Below are positions 37,216 through 48,200 of a DNA stretch of 64,000 nt, piece after piece. Position numbers and translations under genes: made by a program. Numbering within the stretch: position 1 is the stretch's first letter; each line of letters starts with the position of its first letter. A model generated the notes under the pieces. That model was not told the DNA's origin and did no database searches. It worked only from the letters and a program-made list of their open reading frames with translations. The stretch is taken from positions 77,711,501-77,775,500 of the forward strand of contig CP136890.1 of assembly GCA_034359265.1 (NCBI GenBank), read 5' to 3'. The DNA is from Canna indica (taxonomy: Eukaryota; Streptophyta; Magnoliopsida; Zingiberales; Cannaceae).

Positions 37216-40200
37216 GGTTGATCGCCCGTGGAACATCTCAAATGCATTTTTTCATATTTATTTACAACCTTTGTCTGCCCATTCGACTAAGGATGATAAG
37301 CTGAGGAATAATTCAATTTGGTGCCGCACAATCTAAACAACTCTGACCAAAATTTGCTAGTAAAAATGAGATCTCTATCACTGACAATGGAAATTGGTAA
37401 TCCATGATGTTTGAATATATTATCAAATAATAGCTTGACAATTGTGACGGCAGTGTAAGGATGTGTATCTGGTGCAAAGTGGTCATATTTTGACAACATG
37501 TCCATCACAACCGACAGTGCATTTTTACCTTGAGATATTTGTAACCCTTCTATAGATACCATAGAAATGTCTGTCCAAATATGTATTAACTCATTTTTGT
37601 TTCTTTGACAAATAGAGAATGCTCCAATAAACTATTTTGTATCATCCTTCATTCCTTTTTAAAAAAATCTACTTTAAGCCTATGAATTGTTTTCTGATAT
37701 CCCTTATGATATGCATTATGTACATGTAGCTAGTATGATATAACATAATGGTAAAGTTTCTAATAAGAACACTCTTCCCTTGTACCATTTTTTAGTGCCC
37801 ACTTGTCATTTAGCCCTCTTTTACATTTCTTTTCCAACTTTTGCATCGCAGGATTTTTCTAATTTCTTTTCTGATATCATTCAACAAAATGAGATGAGGT
37901 TGAGAAATAGTCATACATATATTTTATTCTTGATTAATATGAGACAGGGTATCAGCTACCACATTACTTTTTCTCTTTGTACTTAATAGTGAATTCATCT
38001 GTTGTGATCATATCACCAACTTTTGCTCTAACATGTATTTTAAACTGAAGTGGTTAGTTCAGACTATGAAGGGTCTCCTCCACAAATACCAACTTACTAA
38101 TGGTATTTCTCTGTCAATGCGCTCCTATTCCTTTGACGCATGCATCACATTCAATAGTAAAATATTGGAAGAAATCAAGTAGAGGTAATATTGGATTTGT
38201 CGACAATGCCTTCTTTAATTCTTGAAAAGTGTGTTATGTAGAAGTATTTCATGAAAAAGTATTTTTTGCAGCAGGGATGTTAAAGGGGTAGCTAGGGACG
38301 CATAATTTTTATGAACCTGTTGTAGTATCCGGCCAATCCTAAAAATTCTCTCAAAGCCTTCACAGATATTGATTTTGGCCAATTGATAACAACTTTTATC
38401 TTCTCCAAATCTACCAAAACTCCCTCTTTAGTGATACCATGTCCCAGGTAGGACACTTGTTGAACTCCTATTGAACATTTGAAATACTTTAAATGTAATT
38501 GGTGTTGTTGAAGAGTACTAAATACCTTCTTTAGATGGATGAAATGTTCCCCCCATGTTTTACTATAAACCGAAATATCATCGAAGAATACTAACACAAA
38601 TTTCCTCAACTAGTCCTTGAAAATATCATTCATAAGGGATTGAAAAATGGATGGAGCATTAGTTAGCCCAAAGGGCATTACTAAAAACTCATATTGTCCT
38701 TAGTGAGTTTTGAATGCAGTTTTTTCAACATCTTTCGAGTACATCCTAATTTGGTGATATGCTGATCTTAAATTCAACTTGGAGAAAACAATCCACCCAT
38801 TTAGTTCATCCAATAATTCATCTACTATCGGTATAGAAAATTTATCTTTTAGTTCATCCAATAATCCACACATTCTCCGAGAACTATCATGTTTAGAAAC
38901 CAACAAGACAGGTGCAGAAAAGGGAGGTACTTACGCTGGTTAACCTTTGGAGCAACAAGTCCTTGCATTGCTTCTCGATTTCTTCTTTCTGATGATAAGG
39001 ATATCGATATGGTCTCCCTTGCTTTAGTTAGCCTTATTTTATGCTCATGATTTCTTATAGGAGGCAATCCTTTCGGTTCATCAAATAAGGATGAGAATTC
39101 AGTAAGCAAATAATTCAAGTCTTGAGTTCTTCCTTCTTCCATTAACAAACTATGAGCAATTTGAATCTTGTCATTCTATAACCCTTGTAGTTTAATCTTC
39201 TTGTTGTCTTTCTAGAAAGACATCTACATGCGCTAGAAATCCCAATTGATGGAACCTAAGGTACTTAACCAATCCACTGCCAGTACACCATCAAACCCAT
39301 CTAGGGGAATACAAAAAAAAAAATACCCATACTAATTCTTTATCTATCCAAATATAAACTTCAACTTCAATTTGCATGATATGGAGTTGTTGACCCGAGA
39401 AAGTGCCATCAAATATATTTTTGAAGGTTCTTCACTTCCTTCTTCAACCTCACCCTCTTCCATACATTCCATCCAAAATAATTTTTTACATTTGTGTCAT
39501 CTAGAAGAACAACTCATCACAATAAAAACATAATCCTTTGGCTCGACGACGTGCCATCTTTGCATTGGTAAGCTTCTTGAAAGTAGTAGAAAGTGGAATT
39601 GTTACTATTGTAGAGGAGCTGAGTTTTGCTTTTGGAAGAGCTATTTTTTTCTCATACAACCTGGTTAAATACATGGCTTCCAGTAAGTCAATAGGGTGAT
39701 GAGCTTCCACCTCCAACTAAAGATCAAATTTTAATCCACACATAGAAATCTCTTTCTCTCGTTGATCAGTAAGATGACCAACCCGAGATAGTAACAATTC
39801 AAAGTGATGTTGATATTCTACTACTTACTTCACCTACCTTAATTTGGACAACTCCCCAAGTTGACTTCCTACCACCGGAGGTCCAAATCGGAGATGATAA
39901 ACTGTCTTAAATTCCTCTCAACCAATCTCTGGCTTATTCAACCTAAACCTTGAAAACCAAATATGTGCATCTTCCTCTAAATGAAAAGAAGCTAAATGGA
40001 CCTTCATAGAATCAAGGACATGCCAATGTTGAAAGAAGCTCTCCGAGTGATAAATCCAAGCAAGAGGGTAACTTCTTCCATCAAAATTAGGGAAATCAAT
40101 CTTCACATACCTCGGAAGAATTCCAGTAGAAGGTGGGGGCGAAGCAGTACTCATAGTCTCCACTGAAATCTATAGCTTCGATTTGGCATATTGACTCCCT

Positions 40201-40467
40201 CACTCAATCACGCGAGAGCCACTCACCTGTGATGCTTCCTATTCCCATCCAATGATTTTCAACCTATTTGAGATCTCCTAATAAATGGATCTCCAAATCT
40301 TGCGCTCTAATTTCAAGGCAGCTTGGTCTTCTTCGTATTTTTTAAGCATCTCCCAATTATTCTCCCCCCTCTCTCTCTTGGCTAGGACTTGATCTTCCTC
40401 ATAGTGAAGCATGAAATCCTCAAGCGTTTGAAGAAGGCCTTGTCCATGCTTGGCTCTGATACCAAGC
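37216..40467 (-). pseudogene. Gypsy gag-protease-RT-RNase H-integrase
   Basis: From 40163 downward on the minus strand: gag (YVKIDFPNFDGRSYPLAW, HLEEDAHIWF), zinc-knuckle remnant GLCFYCDELFF near 39500, protease-type block FDGVLAVDWL near 39280, RT start (LLTEFSSLFDEPKGLPPIR near 39100). Then [15 protein letters not shown] (38770), catalytic FVLVFFDDISVYSKT (38600), SYLGHGITKEGV, ALREFLGLAGYYNRF (38300). Integrase HHGLPISIVSDRDLIFTSKF and SSAYHP (37400-37290) ends CSTGDQP at 37216. Stops and frameshifts are frequent. PBS TGGTATCAGAGCC is at 40464-40452. Confidence 0.85.
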
Positions 40468-40640
40468 TGTCACAAGCCCAAACTTGGGATCAGGTCAAGG
40501 GACAAAGACACTCTGAAGTAGCACCGAAGGAAGCCAAAGAGTGTGAGATCTCCTCTTCAATAGCTTGTTGAAGGGGATCTTTACCCTTCCACCTTCCTAT
40601 GTTGCTGGGTGAAAAGAGAGGGGAGAACGAAAAAAAGAAA

Positions 40641-41144
40641 GGCTTAATTATGTTTTTGGTCCTCTAAAATATCATATATATTTTTCGTTTGGTCCCTCAT
40701 TTTTAAAACTTTTCGTTTAGTCCCTCAAAAATTATTTTCGTTTCCAATTGGTCCCTCCGTTAATTTTTGATGTTAAGTGTCAATATGAAATGCTGACATG
40801 GACTAAAGATGGACCAAACGGAAAAAAAAATAAGATATTTCAAGGGACTAGATGGAAAAAATATATATTTTAATAACCTAAAGCATAATAATGTAAAATT
40901 ATCTTTTAGTTTATTAAAATATATATATTTTTTCCATCTATTCCCTTAAAATATCTTATTTATTCTGTTTGGTCCCTCTTTAGTCCATGTCAGTATTCCA
41001 TGTTGGCACTTAACAATAAAAATTAATGGAGGGATCAAACGGAAACGAAAATATTTTTTGAGGGACTAAATGAAAAGTTTTTAAAAATGAGAGACCAAAC
41101 GGAAAAAATATGATATTTTGGAGAACCAAAAACATAACTAAGCC
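40641..41144. mobile_element. Mutator-type foldback MITE
   Basis: 504 bp with long terminal inverted repeats (ggcttaattatgtttttggt at the left, its near-complement at the right). The inverted pairing extends almost to the centre. Each arm holds 'ggtccct' words (ggtccctc, agtccctc). The flanking 9-bp duplication aaaaagaaa (40632-40640 and 41145-41153) is perfect, the length expected for Mutator-like elements. No coding capacity. Confidence 0.93.
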
Positions 41145-42223
41145 AAAAAGAAATAAGGAACAGAAGAATTTAAGAATAGGAAAATTGAATATCAATTTCT
41201 TATTTTTTGGGCTTTTGTTTTCCAACTGTATTTATAGATGGATCTAATGTTTAGTTAGGAAAAGGAGGCAGGTTGTTGATACGGAAGTTATGAGCGCTCC
41301 TCTCCTCTCCCCTACTCCATTGGCATCGGAGATTCCCCCCCCCCCCCTCCGCCTGATCCTCCCCCTGCTCCGCCAGCGCCTCCTGATCTGGACCCCCGAG
41401 CGCCTCCCCCATCGCCAGGGATTGTGGGTGGGAGAATCGGGGAAAGAATTTTTTTCAGCCCCTAGCCTATGAGAACCTCCTTCGATGTGTTTCTCCTGTG
41501 GACTTATTGGACACCGTGAGGTTGATTATTCTCTTAAGGAGGCCGATGCTCTTTCTTGGGTTTCTATCTCGTCTCCTTCGATGGTTTCCTTGACTCCGAT
41601 TCTTTCTCTGCCTTTAAACATTTCTACTGATGATTCGGTCTCGGTTGAGAATGTCGCATCTCGCGCTCCGTCTTTGAATATGGGGGTGGATGGAGGTGCG
41701 GCCTCCTTTGATCCACTACAGCCTTCAGTGTGGCCTTCAGCTCCAATGCAGACTTGTGGCCCTTGGATTTTAGTTTCCCGTCGGTGTCCAGTGGATCATC
41801 GGCATGGTGGTGCTCGTCATGGTGGTGGGGGTCGGAGCTCGAGCCCGCGCGTTGGGCACTTGCAGGGTGTCCAAGATCCCCTGGGCTCTCATTTTGCTTG
41901 GCGGGGCCGATCGCCTCCACGTGGCAAGTCTAGTGGCTCGCCTCCACGTGGTGAGTCTAGTGGCTCGAATCTTAATCATGAGGAAGGGGAGCTCACACCC
42001 GCCCGTGTCTCTGTGGGGCGTGTGTTGCACGCAGACGGATCGAATTCCTATGTTGATCGACGTGGTGTGGCGTATCCGCCAGAGAGATCGGCAGCTCTAA
42101 ATGCTCCTGCGATGGCCTCTTCGGGTGGTGGGCCCTCGGGGCAGTGGGCTGTCCTTTGCACGCGGTGACGTGACGCAGCGTTGGGCGTGGCATGGTGTGC
42201 CACGTGCCTCTTGTACCGCCTCT

Positions 42224-44102
42224 ATTTGGCCTAAGATTTTCTACCTTGGTCTTAATCTCGGTTTTGATTATAACAAACATGGAACTAATGTTTCATTAAG
42301 AAATACTTTCAGGTTTCATATCAATTAGCGCACGACGTCCCCGATCAGAAAAATCGAAGAAATCAAATAAATCGACAAGGACGCTCGTCGGCGCTCGAAT
42401 TCGTAGGGAAGATAGAGTCTAGATTTAGGGTATCTAGTTTATGTTGTAATTCCTCATTATGATGCATAAGAACCCCAAAACATGAAAACCCAAAAACCGC
42501 CCTGAAATTCACTAATCCTAGGGAGCTCCTTGGAGGGCTAAATGACCTAGATATTTTCTTGACACAAAAAATAGCGGTAATTGTTCCTTGGGTAGAAACT
42601 AGATAACGAGGTATTTTTAAGAATTTTTTGGAAGTCTTTAGCCTACCCATACTTGACCCGGGAAATTAGAAAATTTTCGTTTTTCGAAAATTTGTACTAG
42701 ACCCCAAAAACTAGATTTTGATTCTTAAGGATTTTGACTTTTTAGATATTTTTATTGAAACCAAATGGGGGGTAATCCTTATATAACATTTATGTTTTAA
42801 AGTTATTATATAAGTAGACTTAGCGAAGACGGAACCAGAAACGAGCAAACGAGCAAAAAAAACCAAGCAAACACTAGTCTGCTCAGCCCAAGTTCGGTCG
42901 ACCGACTGGTCGACCGGCAGCATTTCGGTCGATCGAACATTGCCCAAAATGGGCAGATTGCTTCGGTCGCTCGGGCGATCGCTTGGTCGGTCAACCGACG
43001 ATCGACCGGACAAGCGACCGGCGGGCTGTAACGGGCAAAAAATCGCCCGTTGAGAAGAGAAAGCTTTCTCTTCTCTTCATGGTCCATAAATACAAGACCA
43101 TGAGAGCCTTCCTCCATCTATCTATGATTCTATTGAGTCATTTTTTTATCATTCTAAAGCTTTTTTTGAGCCATTCCTTTGATAACTCTAATTTCCAAGA
43201 TACATCATTGATTTTGCCTTCAAGCTTTGAACGATTCATCATTGAGGCAACAAGAGGAACTAGGACTCGTGTTTGGAGCTAAGTATTTATTGTATTATTT
43301 ATTTGCTCCATTACTTGTGTATTTTTGTGATTTATTTCATTATATTTGAGCGTATAAGAAGACCTAGTGTTACGTCTTGTGATTGAGTGGTATCCTTGGT
43401 GTAGAAGGTGTAAAGCCACTTGTTTAAACATAGTTTACTAGGATTAGTTGAGTTGTCCTTTGATAACCCTAATTTCCAAGATACATCATTGATTTTGCCT
43501 TCAAGCTTTGAACGATTCATCATTGAGGCAACAAGAGGAACTAGGACTCGTGTTTGGAGCTAAGTATTTGTTGTATTATTTATTTTCTCCATTACTTGTG
43601 TATTTTTGTGATTTATTTCATTGTATTTGAGCGTGTAAGAAGACTTAGTGTTAGGTGTTGTGATTGAGTGGTATCCTTGGTGTAGAAGGTGTAAAGCCAC
43701 TTGTGTAAACATAGTTTACTAGGATTAGTTGAGTTGTCCCTTAGGATTGAGGTGGAAGAGTGCTCTCAGTAAGAAGGCGGAGACTTCTGAGTGTGGAAGT
43801 GTCTTAGGTTGAGAGTGAGACTCTTCGGGTCAAAGTCCTCTTTGTAAGGGAAACGATTTAATTTAGTAAACTAAGTTTGGAAATCATAATGGGATTCTTA
43901 GGTAGTGGAGTAGGCATTGGGGCCGAACCACTATAAATTCTTGTGTTTGTATTAATTACTTTATCATTTGTCGCTTCCGCATTTAGTCGTCGAATTATAA
44001 ATTGCCTAAGTAGCTTAAGAAAAAGTTTAAAACCGGAATTAGACGACAAATTTAGTTAACACACTATTGACCCATCCTCTAGTGTTGCCATTTCACCCAA
44101 CA
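42224..44102 (+). mobile_element. Solo LTR of element B family in LINE-1 ORF1
   Basis: Starts near tatttggcctaag (TGTCGGCTTAAG in the sister copy) and ends gccatttcacccaaca. TATA-like ccataaatac at 43084. It aligns with 46709-48470 and with the inverted LTR 24397-26048. It contains a 281-bp tandem duplication (43177-43739). No convincing 5-bp TSD is seen, so its left edge is uncertain by a few bases. Confidence 0.85.
43177..43739. repeat. 281-bp tandem duplication inside the solo LTR
   Basis: The unit begins cctttgataactctaatttc (43177) and recurs as cctttgataaccctaatttc (43458), covering the R/U5-like part down to gagttgtcc. The sister LTRs have one copy. Confidence 0.93.
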
Positions 44103-44158
44103 CTTTGGTCCCGTCGTCTCGGGCCCCGCATCACACGCCTCCTCGGTTTGGCGCCCAC

Positions 44159-44633
44159 TATGGGTGAAAATAGGCCAGGCGACCTGTCAAGGGTCTGGCT
44201 TGGTCTTTTTGAAAAAAAATCAGGCCTAGGCTTATTTCTAGGCATGTTTTCGTTATCAGGTCAGGCCCAAGCTCACTATAAGGCCTATTGAGCCTGATAG
44301 GCCGGCCTGGGCCTGTTAATATATTATATATAATATATAATAAATATATAATATTATTAGTTTATTATATATTTACATTATATATAATAAAATATATTTT
44401 TTAATTTAATAAAATAATAATTATTGTTGTTATGTTTAAATTTATTGTTATCACTTTTGTATTAGAATTTAGAAGTAGGTTTTATAAACATGTTTCAGGT
44501 TTTAGCAGGCTTTATAAACAGGCCACAGGCCAGGCTCAGGCCGAAAAAATAGCATATAACAGGCCATAGGTCAGGCTCAGGCCTATTTTTTACTATGCAT
44601 GCTTGGCATCTTAAGGTGATGTTTCCACCCCTA
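44159..44633. mobile_element. hAT-type MITE in LINE-1
   Basis: 475 bp flanked by the perfect 8-bp duplication gcgcccac (44151-44158 and 44634-44641). Ends are tatgggtgaaaatag and, inverted, taggggtggaaacatc, as in many plant hAT MITEs. It contains many AGGCC/GGCCT words around an AT-rich core. Non-coding. Confidence 0.92.
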
Positions 44634-45254
44634 GCGCCCACGTCCACCCGTTGGGGGGCACGTGGCCTCTTTGCCTGTTGCGCCTTTATTGCCCTATCCT
44701 TCTAAGGCTGTTGTTATGTCTTTTCTCCCCTCATTCAAGAAAATGCCTATGGCCTCAAGACCTACTGTGCCTCTAATGCCTTGTCCTTCTAAGGCTGCTG
44801 CGACTTCTTTCGCCCCATCATCCAAGCAAATGCCAACAGTAACTTCTTCTCCTTTATCTCCTCTTTTGGCGAAGTATGCTGGTTCTTCCTCTTCCCCTCC
44901 GTCTCGCTCCTTGGATCAACTTTTGTGGGCGCTTTGTTTTGCCTTCGCTTCTCCTCGGCCATATGACGTTCCACTTTCCAAGGCTGCTGCTTGGTCTGGT
45001 CGGCGACCAGGCCGTCCTCCAAAGGCGTCGTCCGCTTCGCCTCTGACGGGGTCCAAGAAGTCTAAATGTCCCTGCTCTGAAGAGCAAGGCTTTCTTTTTG
45101 GCATTTCTCTCCCCCTTGTTAATTCGGTGGTACTTGTGCCTCCTCCCGATGTATTGATGGAAGCTGTGCCCCCTTTTTATGTTTCAACGGAAGCTATGTT
45201 CCCCTCCGAGCCTGCTGTGGGCAGTGTTGTTCCTCTTTTCGAGTCTATTTCCCA

Positions 45255-48200
45255 ATGATCGCACTGTCCTGGAATGTCCGCGGCGCTTGGCGCCACTCGG
45301 TAAGAGACCAACTTTTCCATTTCATTCGATTTTCTTCTTTTCAACTAATAGCCTTGCAGGAAACTCACCTTGAAGAGGCGAGGGCTAAGCGTCTGATTGT
45401 GTCTCTTGGCCGATCTTGGGCTGGTGTGGCACAAGGTTCGGTGGGAGCCTCGGGTGGCTTACTCATCACTTGGGACTCTTTGTATTTTCAATCTAGTGTA
45501 ATTTTTGTGTTGCCTCAGTGTGTATCGGTGGTATTAGGTTCGGCAAATTCCGAGCCTTTTTTATTTTCTAACGTCTACGCGAGTACTAACCCTGTGCTGT
45601 GTCGGGAGTTTTTTTAGAGTTTTCTGTCATTTGATTTTTCCTCTTATCCGTGGATTCTGGCGGGAGACTTTAATTGCTCTTTATCTGATGTGGATAAGAA
45701 GGGGGGTCTTCCTTTTCGTCTCTCAGGTCTGATTTTGGATTTTCGTGATTTTGTGCATAATTTGGGGTTAATCGATTTGGGTTTCACTGGAAACCTGTAT
45801 ACTTGGTGTAATAACCGGCAAGGCATACATAGGATACAAATTGGGTTTCATCATATTTTTTGTAACTCGGCATGGCTTCATTTTTATGATGATGCTTCTG
45901 TTAAGCATCTTACTCGAGGGATTTCGGATCATTGTCCTTTATTATTTTGTTTCTCGAATATTGCTCGTAAGTGTAAGCTGTTTAGATTTCAGAACTTTTG
46001 GGTGGAATACCCAGAATCCTCTATGGTTGTTTTTGATGCTTGGTCCGAAGTGCCTTCTACTCTAGCTCTGCACTGTAAGTTTTCTACTGCCCTTAAATTC
46101 ACTCGTCATGCTCTTTCTGATTGGAACTTTAACTGCCTGGGTATGCTTGAGAATAATCTGGCTGATGTAAATGGTAAAATCTCTATGCGTTAAATGGTTT
46201 AAATTCTACTAATGAATCTGATCTGCGTATGTTGTATAATAAGGCTAATACTGTGCATAGATAGATGTGTTTAAAATAGTGGGCGAAAGCCAAACAAAAA
46301 TGGATTGTAGATGGTGATGTTAATTCTGCTTACTTTCATAGAATTATGACTGCTAGAAGGAGGGTCAATAGGATCCTTTCGATTTTGGTTTCTCCAGATC
46401 AGTCGTTAACTGGTGATGGTCCCATTTTAAATGCTTTTTATAATTTCTACAAATCTCTGTGGACTTTCGATTCCAATTTTGAATTTCTGGTATCTTTGGT
46501 TCTTTAAATTTATTGCAAATTATTGATTCTGAGGCTAATGATTTAGTTAAACCGTTCTCGAGTGTTGAAGTGTGGAATGTGATCTAGGCTTTGCTGAATG
46601 GCAAGAGTCCTGGTATAGATAGGTTTTCTGTCGAATTTTATAAGCATTACTGGAGTACTATTTCTGAGTCTTTCATGAGCTGTTTACATGTTTTCTTTGA
46701 GTCGGCTTTGTCGGCTTAAGGTTTTTAACCTTGGTCTTAATCTCGATTTTTATGATAACAAACATGAAACTAATATTTCATTGAGATATCTTTCAGGTTC
46801 CATATCGATTAGCACACGATGTCCTCGATCGGAAATATCGAAGAAATCGGGAAATCGGAAGGACGTTGGTCGACGTGCTCAGATTCGTCAGGAAGTTAGA
46901 GTTTAGGTTTAGGGTGTCTAGATTATGATGTAAATCTTAAATCCTCATGATGATGCATAAGAATCCAAAAAACCAATCCCGGATCCCAAAATATGAAAAC
47001 TCGGAAATCGTCCTGAATTCACTAAGCCTAGTGAGCTCCTTGGAGTGCTATATGACCTAGACATTATCTTGACATAAAAATAGCGGTAATTGTTCCTTGG
47101 GTAGAAACTAGATAACGAGATATTTTTAAGCATTTTTTGGAAGCCTTTAGCCTACCTATACTTGACCCGGGAAGTTAGAAAATTTCTGTTTTCTGAAAAT
47201 TTGTACTAGACCCCAAAAACTAGATTTTGATTCTTAAGGATTTTGATTTTTTAGATATTTTTATTGAATCCAAATGGGAGGATAATCCTTATATAACATT
47301 TATATTTTTAAGTTATTAACTTAAAGTTAATAAATATTATATAAGTAGGCTTAGCGAAGACGGAACCAAAACAAACAAAGAAAACCAAGCAAACTAGTAG
47401 TTTGCCCAGTTTTTGATCGACCAGTCGGTCGATCAAAAGTTGTTAAAAATAGGCAGTAGTTGCTTCGGTCGACCGGATTGAGGATCGCTGAATCGCGTCT
47501 CTGGCTTTAGGCTTCGGTCGACTGAATCGCGGATGAGAAGAATCGCGTCTCATTCGGTCGATCGGACAGAGCGATTAATCCACATAAAGCCAGCGGTCGA
47601 TCGATCGATCGACCGATGATCGATCGACAAGCGACCGAACGACGAAAATGGCTAGTTTTTCGCCCGTTGAGCGGCCCGTTACATTCCATTTCTTCTTGAC
47701 TCTATAAATACCCAAACCCAGCCTTCCTTAAACAACTTTTGATCACTCTTAACCTTCGTTGAGCCATCATTGATCAACTCTAAGCTTTCATTGAGCCATT
47801 TTTTAGAGAAATCCTAGTCTGAGCTTTCATTCTTAGAGTTTGCTTTCAAGTTTGATTTGATTCATCATCAAGGCATCAATAGGAGCTAGGATTCATTGTG
47901 TTGGAGCTAAGTATTTGTATTGTTGTAATTTTTGCTCCATTACTTGTATATTTTCTTATTTCTTTCATTGTATTAAAACTTGTGTAAACCTAGGTTGCTA
48001 GGTTTGATTTGGTTGGTGGTTGCCTTGGTGCTAAGGCTTAATTTCACCGTTGTAAATGTAGTTTACTAGAATTAGTTCTAGTTGTCCCTTAGGTTGAGGT
48101 GGGAGAGTGCTCTCGGTAGGAAGGCGAGATACTTTCGGGTGTGAAAGTACCTTCGATTGGAGAGTGGAGACTTTCTGGTGTAAAGTCCTCATTGTAAGGG

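Larger units (their letters stand above)
41290..45258 (+). pseudogene. LINE-1 ORF1 (gag-like, CCHC)
   Basis: Pieces: 41290-41472 (Pro/Leu-rich, MSAPLLSPTPL), a frameshift, then 41485-42168 with MCFSCGLIGHR as the start of a C-X2-C-X4-H knuckle whose last Cys is Tyr (VDYS). Then, after the solo LTR and hAT MITE, 44662-45258 (Pro/Ser-rich, basic GRRPGRPPKAS and GSKKSKCP). Plant ORF1 usually has a DUF4283 domain before the knuckle; here only about 60 codons precede it, so that domain is deleted. ORF1 ends TGA overlapping the ORF2 start as ATGA at 45255-45258. Confidence 0.75.

Noticed and set aside
41624..42280. Several ORFs in other frames over LINE-1 ORF1
   Set aside because: GC-rich LINE sequence opens shadow frames; only the CCHC-bearing frame has family support.
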